Shown here in pieces: positions 37,923 through 50,000 of a DNA stretch of 64,000 nucleotides; the stretch's first letter is position 1, and the number at the start of each line of letters is the position of its first letter. Source of the DNA: Thauera terpenica 58Eu (GTDB lineage: Bacteria; Pseudomonadota; Gammaproteobacteria; Burkholderiales; Rhodocyclaceae); the NCBI RefSeq assembly GCF_000443165.1, contig NZ_ATJV01000048.1, positions 124,001-188,000 of the forward strand, in the 5' to 3' direction. The notes under the pieces are model-generated. The model searched no databases and was not told the DNA's origin. It saw only the letters and a list, made by a program, of their open reading frames with translations. The position numbers were made by a program, and so were the translations under genes.

Positions 37923-40049
37923 TCAAACACTGCCGTGCTGGTCTGCGCCAAATACACGCTGACGCAGCTTGAACAGCTCGTCACGTGCCGCACCGGCCTT
38001 CTCGAACTCCAGATTGCGGGCATGCTCCTGCATCTCCTTCTCGAGACGCTTGATCGCCCGCCCCAGCGCCTTCTCGTCCATCACCGCATAGTCGGCGCCT
38101 TTCTCGGCCACACGTGCGGCGTCACGCTTGGCCCCATCCGAATCATAGACACCATCGATCATGTCCTTGATGCGCTTGCTCACTGACTTCGGCACGATGC
38201 CATGGGCTTCGTTGAAGGCAATCTGCTTCACCCGGCGGCGGTCGGTTTCGCCGATCGCCGCCTTCATCGAATCGGTCATGCGGTCGGCGTAGAGAATAGC
38301 AGTTCCGTGCAGGTGGCGAGCCGCGCGGCCGATGGTCTGGATCAGGGAGCGCTCGGAACGCAGGAAGCCCTCCTTGTCGGCGTCCAGGATCGTCACCAGC
38401 GACACCTCGGGAATGTCCAGACCTTCGCGCAGCAGGTTGATGCCGACTAGCACGTCGAACTCGCCCAGACGCAGATCACGGATGATCTCCACGCGCTCCA
38501 CGGTATCGATGTCCGAATGCAGATAGCGCGCGCGGATGGCGTTGTCGGCCAGATAGTCCGTCAAGTCCTCCGCCATGCGCTTGGTCAGCACGGTGACCAG
38601 CACGCGTTCATTGACCACCAGCCGCTTCTTGATCTCGGAGAGCAGATCATCCACTTGCGTCAGCGCCGGTCGCACCTCGACCCTGGGGTCGATGAGCCCG
38701 GTCGGGCGCACCAGCTGTTCCACCACCTGACCCTGGTGTTCGGCCTCGTACTTAGAGGGCGTTGCCGAGACGAAGATCGTCTGCGGCATCAGGCGCTCGA
38801 ACTCATCGAACTTCAGCGGCCGGTTATCCAGCGCCGAGGGCAGGCGAAAGCCGTAGCCGACGAGGTTTTCCTTGCGCGAGCGGTCACCCTTGTACATGCC
38901 GCCGACCTGGCCGATGGCGACGTGCGACTCATCGATGAAGAACAGCGCATCCTGCGGCAGATAGTCGATCAGCGTCGGCGGCGGCTCACCCGGGCCACGC
39001 CCGGACAGATGGCGCGAGTAGTTCTCGATGCCCTTGCAGAAACCCATCTCGTTGAGCATCTCGAGATCGAAGCGGGTGCGCTGCTCGATGCGCTGCGCCT
39101 CCACCAGCTTGCCCTCGCGCTGAAAGAAGGAAATGCGCTCCCTCAACTCCTCCTTGATCGCCTCGATCGCCTGCAACACGGTCGCGCGCGGGGTCACGTA
39201 ATGGCTGGAGGGATAAACGGTGAAGCGCGCCATCCTGTGCTTGAGGTGGCCGGTGAGCGGGTCGAACAGGGTCAGGTGCTCGATCTCATCGTCGAACATC
39301 TCGATGCGCACCGCCAGTTCGGCGTTTTCAGCCGGGAAGACGTCGATCACGTCGCCGCGCACCCGAAAAGTGCCACGGCGGAAGTCAATGTCGTTACGGG
39401 TGTACTGCATCGCCACCAGGCGCTGGATGAGATCACGGTGCGCGATGTGTTCGCCTTCGCGCAGATGCAGGATCATGGCGTGGTAATCGACCGGATCGCC
39501 GATACCGTAGATGCACGACACCGTGGCCACGATCACCACGTCACGGCGCTCCATCAGGCTCTTGGTCGCCGACAGCCGCATCTGCTCGATGTGCTCGTTG
39601 ATCGACGAATCCTTCTCGATGAACAGGTCGCGCGAGGGCACATAGGCCTCGGGCTGGTAGTAGTCGTAATAGCTGACGAAATACTCCACCGCGTTCTCGG
39701 GCAGGAACTCCTTGAACTCGGCATACAGCTGCGCCGCCAGCGTCTTGTTCGGCGCCAGCACCAGCGCCGGGCGCCCCATGCGGGCGATGACGTTGGCCAT
39801 GGTGTAGGTCTTGCCCGAGCCGGTCACACCCAGCAAGGTCTGGTACATCAGACCATCTTCCACCCCTTCGCACAGCAAGCGGATGGCCTCGGGCTGATCG
39901 CCGGCGGGCGCAAAGGGCTGATGCAGCCGGAACGGACTGCCCTCGAAGCTGATCACCGGCACATCCGCCACGCGCTCGGCCCCACTCTGTCCCGCGCGCT
40001 TGCTTTCGTGCCCGGCCTTGCTGCCTTCGTTGTCGCGTTCACTCGCCAT
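37923..40049 (-). CDS. uvrB: UvrABC system protein B
   Basis: 708 residues with a 30-residue charged head ([20 protein letters not shown]) before the usual start. A DNA helicase-like damage verifier: Walker [16 protein letters not shown], beta-hairpin [21 protein letters not shown], motif [12 protein letters not shown] and the C-terminal UVR domain for UvrC binding ([20 protein letters not shown]). ATG 40049 is chosen because the frame further upstream runs through the divergent aminotransferase gene. Confidence 0.96.
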   Translation of the reverse strand: MASERDNEGSKAGHESKRAGQSGAERVADVPVISFEGSPFRLHQPFAPAGDQPEAIRLLCEGVEDGLMYQTLLGVTGSGKTYTMANVIARMGRPALVLAPNKTLAAQLYAEFKEFLPENAVEYFVSYYDYYQPEAYVPSRDLFIEKDSSINEHIEQMRLSATKSLMERRDVVIVATVSCIYGIGDPVDYHAMILHLREGEHIAHRDLIQRLVAMQYTRNDIDFRRGTFRVRGDVIDVFPAENAELAVRIEMFDDEIEHLTLFDPLTGHLKHRMARFTVYPSSHYVTPRATVLQAIEAIKEELRERISFFQREGKLVEAQRIEQRTRFDLEMLNEMGFCKGIENYSRHLSGRGPGEPPPTLIDYLPQDALFFIDESHVAIGQVGGMYKGDRSRKENLVGYGFRLPSALDNRPLKFDEFERLMPQTIFVSATPSKYEAEHQGQVVEQLVRPTGLIDPRVEVRPALTQVDDLLSEIKKRLVVNERVLVTVLTKRMAEDLTDYLADNAIRARYLHSDIDTVERVEIIRDLRLGEFDVLVGINLLREGLDIPEVSLVTILDADKEGFLRSERSLIQTIGRAARHLHGTAILYADRMTDSMKAAIGETDRRRVKQIAFNEAHGIVPKSVSKRIKDMIDGVYDSDGAKRDAARVAEKGADYAVMDEKALGRAIKRLEKEMQEHARNLEFEKAGAARDELFKLRQRVFGADQHGSV

Positions 40050-40202
40050 GCTAAAATTCCTGCCTGCTTTCGCGCCGCACACCAAAATCGGTTGCGGCAG
40101 ACGAAAACATCGATTATTTCCCAAATCGCAGCACAAGGCACGGCACTTCGCCGTTCCCGCGTTGCGACCCCACTGCTTACCACTGGAACGACTGGAGTTC
40201 TC

Positions 40203-41411
40203 ATGTCCGCTTCGATCTTCGCCGCCGTCGAGATGGCGCCCCGTGACCCGATCCTTGGCCTGAATGAGGCCTTTGGCGCCGACACCCGCGCCGAAAAGGT
40301 CAACCTCGGCGTTGGTGTGTATTACGACGACAACGGCAAGATCCCGCTGCTGGCCGCAGTGCGCACGGCCGAGAAAGCCCGCCTCGAAGCCATGCCGCCG
40401 CGCGGCTACCAGCCCATCGAGGGTCTCGCCGCGTATAACAGCGGCGTGCAGAACCTGCTGTTTGGCAAGGATTCGGAGCTGGCCAGCAGCGGCCAGGTTG
40501 TCACCATCGAAGCCCTTGGCGGCACTGGCGCACTGAAAGTCGGCGCCGACTACCTCAAGCGCCTGCTGCCCGGCGCCAGCGTCTACATCTCCGACCCGAG
40601 CTGGGAGAACCACCGCGCGCTGTTCGAGTCCGCCGGTTTTCAGGTCAACAACTACGCCTACTACGACGCCGCCACCCGCGGCGTGAACTTCGCCGGCATG
40701 AAAGCCAGCCTCGAGGCCGCGCCCGCCGGCTCCATCATCGTGCTGCACGCCTGCTGCCACAACCCGACCGGTGCCGACCTGTCTGACGCGCAGTGGGACG
40801 AAGTGGTTTCCGTGTGCCGCAGCCGCGGCCTGGTGCCCTTTCTCGACATGGCTTATCAGGGCTTCGCCGACGGCATCGACGCCGACGCAGTTGCAGTGCG
40901 CGCGTTCTCGGCCAGTGGCCTGCAGTTCTTCGTCTCCAGCTCGTTCTCGAAGAGCTTCTCGCTCTATGGCGAGCGCGTCGGCGCGCTGTCCATCGTCACC
41001 GCCAGCAAGGAAGAAGCCGGCCGCGTGCTGTCACAGGTCAAACGCGTCATCCGCACCAACTATTCCAACCCGCCCATCCACGGCGGTGCGATCGTCGCCG
41101 CCGTGCTCAACTCGCCCGAGCTGCGCCAGATGTGGGAAGACGAGCTCGCCGGCATGCGCGAGCGCATCCGCGCCATGCGCACCAGCCTGGTCGAGCAGCT
41201 CAAGGCCGAAGGCGTTGCGCAGGACTTCTCCTTCGTCATCGCGCAGCGCGGCATGTTCTCCTACACCGGTCTTAGCGCGGAACAGGTCGAGAAGCTGAAG
41301 GCCGACTTCGGCATCTATGCTGTGTCGACCGGCCGTATCTGCCTGGCCGCGCTCAACACCAGGAACATCAGCTACGTCGCCAAGGCGATCGCGCAGGTGA
41401 TCAAGAGCTGA
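40203..41411 (+). CDS. tyrB: Aromatic-amino-acid/aspartate aminotransferase
   Basis: 402 residues, class I PLP enzyme. PLP lysine K250 lies in [16 protein letters not shown]; substrate-binding Arg in the C-terminal region ([11 protein letters not shown]). The start [20 protein letters not shown] is that of proteobacterial AspC/TyrB. It interconverts aspartate, tyrosine and phenylalanine with their keto acids. TyrB and AspC cannot be told apart from sequence alone. RBS GGAG lies eight bases before the ATG. It is divergent from uvrB. Confidence 0.9.
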   Translation: MSASIFAAVEMAPRDPILGLNEAFGADTRAEKVNLGVGVYYDDNGKIPLLAAVRTAEKARLEAMPPRGYQPIEGLAAYNSGVQNLLFGKDSELASSGQVVTIEALGGTGALKVGADYLKRLLPGASVYISDPSWENHRALFESAGFQVNNYAYYDAATRGVNFAGMKASLEAAPAGSIIVLHACCHNPTGADLSDAQWDEVVSVCRSRGLVPFLDMAYQGFADGIDADAVAVRAFSASGLQFFVSSSFSKSFSLYGERVGALSIVTASKEEAGRVLSQVKRVIRTNYSNPPIHGGAIVAAVLNSPELRQMWEDELAGMRERIRAMRTSLVEQLKAEGVAQDFSFVIAQRGMFSYTGLSAEQVEKLKADFGIYAVSTGRICLAALNTRNISYVAKAIAQVIKS

Positions 41412-41460
41412 AGCAGCGGGGTGTCGGACGAGCTCAACCAATAAAAAACGAGCCCATGAC

Positions 41461-41489
41461 TTGACGCAAATGCGCGCCCTGCCTACAAT
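41461..41489 (+). promoter_or_regulatory. Promoter of the tandem tRNA-Asn genes
   Basis: TTGACG -35 (41461-41466), 17-bp spacer, TACAAT -10 (41484-41489), followed by a GC-rich discriminator typical of stringently controlled stable-RNA promoters. Predicted start is about 41496, six bases before the first tRNA. Confidence 0.8.
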
Positions 41490-41501
41490 GCGCGCCTCTG
41501 T

Positions 41502-41577
41502 TCCTCGATAGCTCAGTCGGTAGAGCGCCGGACTGTTAATCCGTAGGTCCCTGGTTCGAGCCCAGGTCGAGGAGCCA
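41502..41577 (+). tRNA. tRNA-Asn (GTT), first copy
   Basis: 76 nt with encoded CCA. Acceptor TCCTCGA pairs with TCGAGGA, D-arm GCTC...GAGC, anticodon GTT in loop CTGTTAA, T-arm with GGTTCGAGC. It is followed 53 bp later by an identical copy. Confidence 0.97.
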
Positions 41578-41630
41578 AGTTTCAACACTTGGTGTTTCGC
41601 AAGGGAACAGCAAGTTGCAAAAAGAGTAAT

Positions 41631-41706
41631 TCCTCGATAGCTCAGTCGGTAGAGCGCCGGACTGTTAATCCGTAGGTCCCTGGTTCGAGCCCAGGTCGAG
41701 GAGCCA
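41631..41706 (+). tRNA. tRNA-Asn (GTT), second copy
   Basis: Identical in all 76 nt to the copy at 41502-41577, anticodon GTT, CCA encoded. It shares the upstream promoter and is followed by a strong terminator. Confidence 0.97.
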
Positions 41707-41718
41707 GAAAATTCAGCA

Positions 41719-41760
41719 CGAAAAAAGGCTTTTGGTGAATTCACCAAAAGCCTTTTTTCG
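41719..41760. terminator. Perfect 42-bp palindromic terminator after the tRNAs
   Basis: Fully self-complementary 42 bp, with a GAATTC centre, arms CGAAAAAAGGCTTTTGGTGA and its complement, ending in TTTTTT. It would terminate tRNA transcription on the plus strand and works equally on the minus strand. Confidence 0.9.
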
Positions 41761-41997
41761 TTCCGTCTGCCTTCCATGCGCTGCATCGCGCGCACCACCA
41801 GGCGAGCCACAGCGAAGTTATGTACGCCAGCGCACAGACCCGCGAGCGAAAATGACCGACGGTGACAGACGGGTGCCTTGACCAGGCATCACTGAACTAC
41901 GCGCGCTCAATCCATGGATCGACGTTGGAAGGCGCACCCAACCACAGGAATTTGTCTGAACGCTGGCCAAGGCTCGAATCCACAGCATGGAGGGAGA

Positions 41998-43710
41998 GTG
42001 ACCTTGAACGATGCTGCGCTTCATGTCTTCCTGATCGCGGACAACGCCGCTGACGCTGAAGTCGTCGAAGCTGCGCTCACGCAAGAGCGCAGCATGCCTT
42101 GTCGGGTAGAGCGCGCGCCCAGTCTCGCTGCAGCATTGAACCGCCTGGGCAAAGTCAGCTTCGATGTCATCTTGCTCGACCTTGGCTTGACCGATGGCAA
42201 GGGCCTGGGGAGTTTCGAGTCCGTCCGCGCGGCGGCACCCAATGCCTTGATGCTCATCCTGTGCTCGGGCGACGACGAGTTGCGTACGCAGCAGGTGCTG
42301 GCTTGCGGTGCTGATGATCATCTCGACAAGGGCCGACTCGACCCCTACTGGCTACCGCGCACCCTGCACTACCTGATCGAGCGCAAAGCCATACGGCTGG
42401 CCCTCACCCTCAGCGAAGCGCGCTTTCGCGCCATGAGCGATGCCTCTCCGCTTGGCATCTTCGTCTCCGGCATCGATGGCGAATGCATCTATACCAACGC
42501 CGCTTACCACCAGATCTCGGGCTTGAATCTGGAACAGACCCTGGGTACGAACTGGAGCATGGCGATCCATCCGGACGATCGCCAGCAGGTCTTGCAGCAA
42601 TGGCGTACTGCAGCGCTTGGCGGAGCACCGTTCAAGTCGGAAGCCCGTTTCCTGCGCGCTGATGGCAGCGTCGTGTGGACGCGCTTGCACGCGGCAAGCA
42701 TGCACGATGGGCGCGAGCTGCGCGGCCATGTGCAGACCGTTGAAGACATCAGCGCACGAAAAACAGCCGAAGATGCCTTGTTTGAAGAGAGAGAACGCGC
42801 ACTGGTAACACTCAACTCGATTGGTGATGCGGTGTTGAGTACCGATCTGACGGGCAATGTGAGCTATCTGAATCCGGCTGCCGAAGCGATCACCGGCTGG
42901 CTTCAGGCAGAAGCCATCGGCAGACCGCTTACCGAGGTTTTCCGCATCATTGACGGGGCCACAGGCGAGGTCGCGCCCAATCCGGCACAACGAGCGATCG
43001 AGGAGAATCGCACGGTCGGGCTGGCGGCCGATACCGCCCTGCTGCGTCGCGATGGCCGGGAGTTGGCGATCGAGGACTCCGCGGCGCCGATTCACAATCG
43101 GAACGGACGGGTTACCGGGGCTGTCATCGTCTTTCGCGACGTCAGCGAATCACGCAGCATGGTGCTGAAAATGGCGCACATGGCCCAACATGATGTCCTT
43201 ACCGGCTTGCCCAACCGAGCCTTGCTCAACGACCGCCTTGCGCGATCCATCGGTCTCGCTCAGCGCCATGGCAAGCGGGTCGGGCTTATGTTTCTCGACC
43301 TCGATCACTTCAAGCGCATCAACGATTCGCTCGGGCATGCGGCGGGCGACGAACTGCTGCAACTGGTCGCAGAGCGCCTGATGCTGTGCGTCCGTAGCAC
43401 CGACACTATTTGCCGACTGGGGGGAGACGAGTTCGTCATCCTGTTGGGCGAACTCGAAGCGGGCCACGATGCGGCGCTGATTGCCGAGAAACTGATTGAT
43501 GCCTTTGTTGAACCTTGCTTGATCGCCGATAGAGAGCTTCACGTTTCCATGAGCATCGGCATCAGCATCTATCCGGATGACGGCGACGATATCGATGCCG
43601 TGATGAGAAATGCCGATACAGCGATGTATCAGGCCAAGGCCAGTGGCCGCAACAATTTCCAGTTTTTCACGCCAGCAAGCCCGATGCTGCAAACATCTTC
43701 GGCACCGTGA
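41998..43710 (+). CDS. Diguanylate cyclase with REC and two PAS domains
   Basis: 570 residues from a GTG at 41998 (GGAGG just upstream; a TTG two codons later is possible). A receiver-like domain (about 6-125) has the phospho-acceptor Asp in VILLDLGLTDG and the conserved Lys in DHLDKG. PAS domains follow (about 138-250 and 258-375), then GGDEF. The active motif GGDEF is at 475-479 and the inhibitory I-site RSTD at 466-469, so it should make c-di-GMP with product inhibition. No EAL domain. No partner kinase is adjacent. It lies directly downstream of the tRNA-Asn pair. Confidence 0.88.
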   Translation: MTLNDAALHVFLIADNAADAEVVEAALTQERSMPCRVERAPSLAAALNRLGKVSFDVILLDLGLTDGKGLGSFESVRAAAPNALMLILCSGDDELRTQQVLACGADDHLDKGRLDPYWLPRTLHYLIERKAIRLALTLSEARFRAMSDASPLGIFVSGIDGECIYTNAAYHQISGLNLEQTLGTNWSMAIHPDDRQQVLQQWRTAALGGAPFKSEARFLRADGSVVWTRLHAASMHDGRELRGHVQTVEDISARKTAEDALFEERERALVTLNSIGDAVLSTDLTGNVSYLNPAAEAITGWLQAEAIGRPLTEVFRIIDGATGEVAPNPAQRAIEENRTVGLAADTALLRRDGRELAIEDSAAPIHNRNGRVTGAVIVFRDVSESRSMVLKMAHMAQHDVLTGLPNRALLNDRLARSIGLAQRHGKRVGLMFLDLDHFKRINDSLGHAAGDELLQLVAERLMLCVRSTDTICRLGGDEFVILLGELEAGHDAALIAEKLIDAFVEPCLIADRELHVSMSIGISIYPDDGDDIDAVMRNADTAMYQAKASGRNNFQFFTPASPMLQTSSAP

Positions 43711-43743
43711 TCAGCATGGGAAAGAGCCTCAAACAGCGCATCC

Positions 43744-43970
43744 TCACTCAAGGCGTACGGCTTCGCCGGATGGCAGCCGAACACGATAGAGCCCCACCTG
43801 GCCATCCGTGATGTAGATCAGCCGACTCCGTGCTTGGGCACCCAGGCAGTCATGGGCGCACTAGCGGCCAACATGCCTATGTGCTCCAGCACATAGACGC
43901 CGCTGTCATGGTTGACTAGGCTGAACGAGGGGGCTTTCGAACATTCGCGCAGCAGCGGCCCAGCAAGCAG
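43744..43970 (-). pseudogene. Degraded minus-strand coding fragment, identity unknown
   Basis: In the 359-bp gap before the glucan synthase, the minus strand reads HDSGVYVLEHIGMLAASAPM, then TAWVPK and shortly a stop; in the next frame it continues RLIYITDGQVGLYRVRLPSG and EAVRLE, then a stop. The two pieces read like one protein split by a frameshift near 43824. No start codon or ribosome binding site is present. The family was not recognised. The call rests on protein-like composition only; it may be chance. Confidence 0.3.
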
Positions 43971-44069
43971 AAAAGTTCGGACTTCCTCTCAGGAAAGCCC
44001 GCCATGAATCAACTGGTGGGCATTTTGGATGTTGCCAATTTCGCAATGCGCTCGGCGTTGTGAAAGTTT

Positions 44070-47000
44070 TTGTTTCTGGAATGGGCACTCAATTTGAAAC
44101 CCGGCAAGTCGCTTACGGAGTCTTTCAGCCAGTTGCTCAAGGGCCGTCGCAAGGCTGGCTGGTTGGCAACGCCGCCACCTGAAGAAGCCCCGCTGCGGGC
44201 CGCCTTGTACAGTGCCGACCAGATGGCGCAACACGGCAAGGCGTTGGCTGCGTCGCACCGTCTTGTCCCCAACGCGGTCGCCGATCGTCTGCTCCTTCGT
44301 CTGGCTGACAACGAACAGGTCCTGGTCGACGTTTGCCGCCGCTTGACTTCCCTTGTCACCGACAAGCGTCGGATCACGCCCGCCGGTGACTGGCTGCTCG
44401 ACAACTTCTACTTGATCGAGGAGGAGATCCGGACAACGAAACGGCACTTGCCCAAAGGGTATAGCCGGGAACTGCCGCGGCTGTCCAACGGCCCGTCGGC
44501 TGGCCTTCCGCGTGTTTACGACATCGCGCTGGAAACCGTTGCGCATGGCGATGGGCGCGTCGATCCGGAGACCTTGAGGCGCTTCGTGGCGGCCTATCAG
44601 ACCGTCACCGACCTGCGTTTGGGCGAGCTGTGGGCGATCCCGATCATGCTGCGCCTGGCCGTGATCGAGAACCTGCGCCGGGTGGGCATACGCATCGCAG
44701 CGGCCTGGGATGAACGCAAGCTCGCCGAGCTGTGGGCGGAGCGCATGATCGAGACCGCCGAACACGATCCCAAGAGTCTGATTCTGACCATCGCCGACAT
44801 GGCGCGCTCGAAGCCGCCCATGGGTAGCGCTTTCGTCGCCGAACTGGCCCGTCGTCTGCAGGGTCGTGGCCCGGCGCTGGCGCTGCCATTGACCTGGATC
44901 GAACAACATCTGGCCGAGTCCGGCCTGACCGTCAGCCAGATGGTACAGACTGAAAACCAGATCCAGGCGGCCTATCAGGTCTCGGTCAGCAACAGTATCG
45001 GCAGTTTGCGCGTCATCAACGCGATGGACTGGAAGACCTTTGTCGAAACCCAGAGCATTGTCGAACAGACGCTGCTTGGCGACCCCGCCGGTGTCTATGG
45101 CGCCATGGATTTCGCCACGCGTGACCGTTATCGCCATGCGATCGAAGCACTTACGCGAAAAACCGAGCTGTGTGAACGATCACTGGCGGCCAGAGCGCTG
45201 GAACTGGCGCGCACGGGTGCTGAGCGCGGCGGTGGGCCGGCTGAACACGTCGGCTTTTATCTGATCGGCCCCGGCCTGCCCGTGCTCGAAAGCACGCTGA
45301 AGCTGCGTCATTCCTTTCACGACCGTGTGCGCCGTGCAGCGGGCCGCAAGCCGCTTCTGATCTACCTCGGCAGCATCGGCATCATCACCGCCCTGCTCAC
45401 TGCTTACCTGATCGCGCCCACCATTGCGGTCGGACTGCCGCTGTGGGCGATGATTTTACTGACGGCACTGGTGTTGCTGGCGACCAGTCAACTGGCGGTC
45501 TCCGTGCTCAACTGGCTGGCCAGCCTGGCGGTCGTGCCGGACGCACTGCCCAAGATGGACTTCTCCAAAGGCATTCCACCCGACTCGCGCACCTTGGTCG
45601 TCGTGCCCACCATGCTGAGCAGCGCAGCGGCCATAGAAAACCTGGTCGAGGCCCTGGAGGTGCGCTTCCTGGCCAATCGCGACCCCTCCCTGCATTTTGC
45701 GTTGCTGACTGACTTTCTCGATGCCGACACGGAAACGCTCCCGAGCGACGCGGCCCTGCTGCAGTTGGCCAGTGCAAGCATCGATGAACTGAATGCAAAG
45801 TTCGGGACCAAAAACGGCTTCACCACGGGAGGGGTGTTCTTCCTTCTCCACCGCCCACGGCGCTGGAATCCGCAAGAAGGCTTGTGGATGGGCCATGAGC
45901 GCAAGCGCGGCAAGCTCGCCGATCTGAACGCGCTGCTGCTCAAGGGCCAGGCCGAGGGTTTTTCGCACATTGTTGGCGAAACGAGCTGTCTGCACGGCGT
46001 CCGTTACGTCATCACCCTCGATACCGACACCCAGTTGCCGCGTGATGTCGCGCGACAACTCATCGGCACGATGGCGCATCCGCTCAATCGCCCCCGCTTC
46101 GACGCCAGCCTGAAACGGGTTGTGAGCGGTTACGGCATCCTGCAGCCGCGGGTCGCGATCAGCCTGCCGAGCAGCCAGCGCTCGCGGTTGGCTCGGCTCT
46201 ACAGCGGGGACGCTGGAATCGATCCGTATACCCGCGTCGTGTCGGACGTTTATCAGGATCTCTTCGGCGAAGGCTCCTTCATCGGCAAGGGCATCTATGA
46301 CATCGAAGCCTTCGATCGCGCCATGGGCACCTGCTTTCCGGAAAACCGTGTTCTCAGCCATGATCTGCTCGAAGGCTGCTACGCCAGAGCCGGCCTGCTC
46401 AGCGACGTACAACTGTACGAGGATTGTCCCGCCAGCTACCGCGCTGACGTGATCCGTCGCCAGCGCTGGATGCGCGGCGACTGGCAGCTCGCCGATTGGC
46501 TGTTCCGCCGCGTGCCCGGCGAAGGCAAGTGCAAACACCGCAATCCGCTATCGGTGCTGTCGCAATGGAAGCTGCTCGATAACCTGCGACGCAGCCTGGT
46601 TCCGGCTGCGCTGACCGCCCTGCTGATCCTGGGCTGGACCGTGCTGGCCAGTGTGGACGGTTGGACGGCGGCGATGCTCGGCATCCTCATCCTTTCGCCC
46701 GTGTTCGCCATTTGGCTTGACGCCTGCCGCAAACCCGATGAACTCCTGTGGCGCCAGCATCTGGCCGCAGTAGCCGATTCGGCCTGGCGTCACACGCGCC
46801 AGTTGGGCTTCGAGCTGGCCTGCCTGCCCTATGAGGCCTACTTCAGCCTCAATGCCATCGTGCGTACGACCTGGCGTGTGCTGGTTTCTCGTCGCTATCT
46901 ACTCGAATGGAATCCGTCGAGCGAAGTCGAGCGACAACTGGCCATGGCGCGACGTAGTGAATTGGCCGCCTGCCTGCTCACGATGTGGATCGGACCGCTG

Positions 47001-50000
47001 CTGGCGCTCGCGCTGGGCGGCTGGCTGGCCGTAGCCAGCCCGGAAATGCTGCTGCGCGCCGGGCCGCTTCTGCTGCTCTGGCTGGCGTCGCCGTTTGCCG
47101 CCTGGTGGCTCAGTCGAGCGCTGCCCGCCATCAAGGCCAGCATCACGGTCGAGCAGGTCCTCTTCCTGCGCCGGATCGCCCGCCGGACCTGGGCTTTTTT
47201 CGAACATTTCGTCGGCCCGGCCGATCACTGGCTGGCGCCGGACAATTATCAGGAATACCGCGGCGCCGCGATCGCCCACCGCACATCGCCGACCAATATC
47301 GGTGTGGCCCTGCTGGCCAACCTGAGTGCCTGGGATTTTGCCTATATCCCAAGCGGTAAACTGCTTGAACGAACCGCGAACACCTTGCAAACCATGGCGA
47401 GCCTGGAGCGCTACCGCGGTCATTTCTACAACTGGTACGACACCCGGACTCTGCAAATCCTGCCGCCCGCGTACGTATCCACGGTCGATAGCGGCAATCT
47501 GGCCGGGCATCTTCTCACCCTGCGCGTCGGCTTGCTCGAGCTGGCCGACGCACCGATCTATCAAGCGAACTTGCTGTCCGGCATCAATGACACGCTCGGA
47601 CTCGTTGCCGAGACTTCGGCACAAGAACACGCCGGTACGCTGGCGGTCTTTCGCAAGGCGTTTGATGCAGCGACGCTCGAGCCACCAGTGGGCAGCCAAG
47701 CCCTATACCGACTATTGCAACAACTGGGCGAAGCTGCCGACGCCTTGCTGGCCGAGGTGCAAGTCACCCAGCCCTTGGTTGATGAGACCAGCCCCAAGAG
47801 CGAGGGTCTGAAATGGACGCGGGCGCTCGCCCGCCAGGTAGCACAGGCGCGCGACGAACTGCTTTACCTCAGCCCCTGGCTGACGCTGCCACCGCCGCCC
47901 GCAGGGCTGGGGGTCATTGCCGAGATCAGTCACAAAGCCGCCATCCCAAGTCTGCGCAGCCTGAGCAGATTGGCCAGTGAGCCTTGTCCGGAGATTGAAG
48001 CGCTGCTGTCAAAACCATTGAATGCGGAGCAACACGATTGGCTGACTGAACTGTCCAGCCACCTCGTGACCGCGGGTGAACGTGCCGCCCAGCGGCTGGG
48101 CCTGATCGATGCGCTTGCCCACCAATCCGGCGAATTTGCGCAGATGGATTACGACTTCCTGTTCGACGAGGATCGGCACCTGTTGAGCATCGGCTACAAC
48201 GTCGGCGCGCACCGTGTCGATACCAGCTACTACGACCTGCTGGCCTCGGAAGCGCGCTTGTGCAATTTCGTTGCCATCGCCCAGAGGGCCTTGCCACAGG
48301 ACAGTTGGTTCTCGCTCGGCAGGCTGCTCACCGGCACCGGGGGCGAGCCAGCCCTGCTGTCGTGGAGCGGGTCGATGTTCGAGTATCTGATGCCAATGCT
48401 GGTCATGCCCAACTACGAAAACACCTTGCTCGATCAGACCTGCAAGGCCGCGGTGGCACGTCAGATCGAATACGGCAGGCAGCGCGGCGTGCCGTGGGGG
48501 ATTTCCGAATCCGCTTACAACACCGTTGACGTCCACTTCAACTACCAGTACCGCGCTTTCGGCGTGCCCGGACTCGGCCTCAAGCGCGGCCTGGCCGACG
48601 ACCTGGTGATTGCACCCTATGCCTCGGCGTTGGCTCTGATGGTGGCGCCTGAAGCCGCTTGCGCAAACCTGCAGCGCATGTCTGCCGCAGGCTTTGTCGG
48701 CCGCTACGGCTTCTATGAAGCGATCGACTTTACACCCGCGCGCCAGCGCCGCGGCCAGCCGCACGCCATCGTGCGTTCCTTCATGGCTCACCATCAGGGC
48801 ATGAGCCTGCTGGCGCTGACCCACTTGCTGCTCGACCAGCCCATGCAGCGCCGATTCGTCGCCGACCGCCACCTCCAGGCCATCCTGCCCTTGCTCCAGG
48901 AGCGCATTCCCAAAGCCACGACCCTGTTTTCACACACGGCAGAACTGGTCGATGCGCGTTTGGCGTCGACGATTGCCGAGACCTCGATCCGTGTCTTCAA
49001 CAGCCCGCACACCCCGACCCCGGAAGTGCAGCTGCTGTCCAACGGGCGTTACCACGTCATGGTGAGCAATGCGGGCGGCGGCTATAGCCGCTGGAACGAT
49101 CTCGCGGTCACGCGCTGGCGCGAAGACAGCACCCGCGACAACTGGGGCAGCTTTTGCTACATCCGTGATCTGGCCAGCGCCACCGTATGGTCCACCGCCT
49201 ACCAGCCGACGCTCAAGCGCCCGGAGCACTACGAGGCGATCTTCTCCGAGGGGCGCGCAGAGTTCCGCCGCCACGACGCGCTGGACGGCGCGGCTGGCAC
49301 ATTCGAGACCCATACCGAGATCGTCGTCTCCCCCGAGGACGACATCGAGCTACGCCGCACCAAGATCACCAACCGCTCGCAACAGCGCCGTGCGATCGAA
49401 ATCACCAGTTACGCGGAAGTGGCGATTGCGCCCCCAGCCGCTGACGACATCCACCCCGCCTTCAGCAAGCTGTTCGTGCAGACTGAAATCCTTGCGGCGC
49501 GCAATGCCGTGCTGTGCACCCGTCGACCGCGCTCTGCTGCCGAGCAGGTGCCGTGGATGCTGCACCTGGTGACGGTACATGGGGCCATGTCGCTTGCCGT
49601 TTCTGCGCAAACCGACCGGGCGCGTTTCATCGGCCGTGGCCACAGCAGCCGCGCACCACGGGCGATGGACGAACCCGGTGCGCTGTCGGGCACCGACGGT
49701 TCGGTGCTTGATCCGATTGTCGCCATCCGCCACCACATCGTGCTCGAACCCGAGCAGTCGGTGACCATCGACATGGTGACAGGCATGGCCGAAACCCGTG
49801 CCCAAGCCCTCGGCCTGGTGGAGAAATACCAGGACAGACACCTGGCCGATCGCGTCTTCGAGCTGAGCTGGACTCACAGCCAGATCGAATTGCACCAGAT
49901 CAATGCCAGCGAGGCCGACGCTCAACTCTATGCACGCCTGGCCGCTGCGGTCGTGTACGCCAATCCAATTCAGCGCGCTGATTCGAAAGTGCTGCTCAAG

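Noticed and set aside
38517-40202. Upstream in-frame extension of the aminotransferase through uvrB
   Set aside because: Antisense to uvrB; the ribosome binding site and family start point to ATG 40203.
41719-41760. Perfect palindrome with GAATTC core as a possible attachment or regulatory site
   Set aside because: A/T flanks and place directly after the tRNA genes make it an intrinsic terminator.
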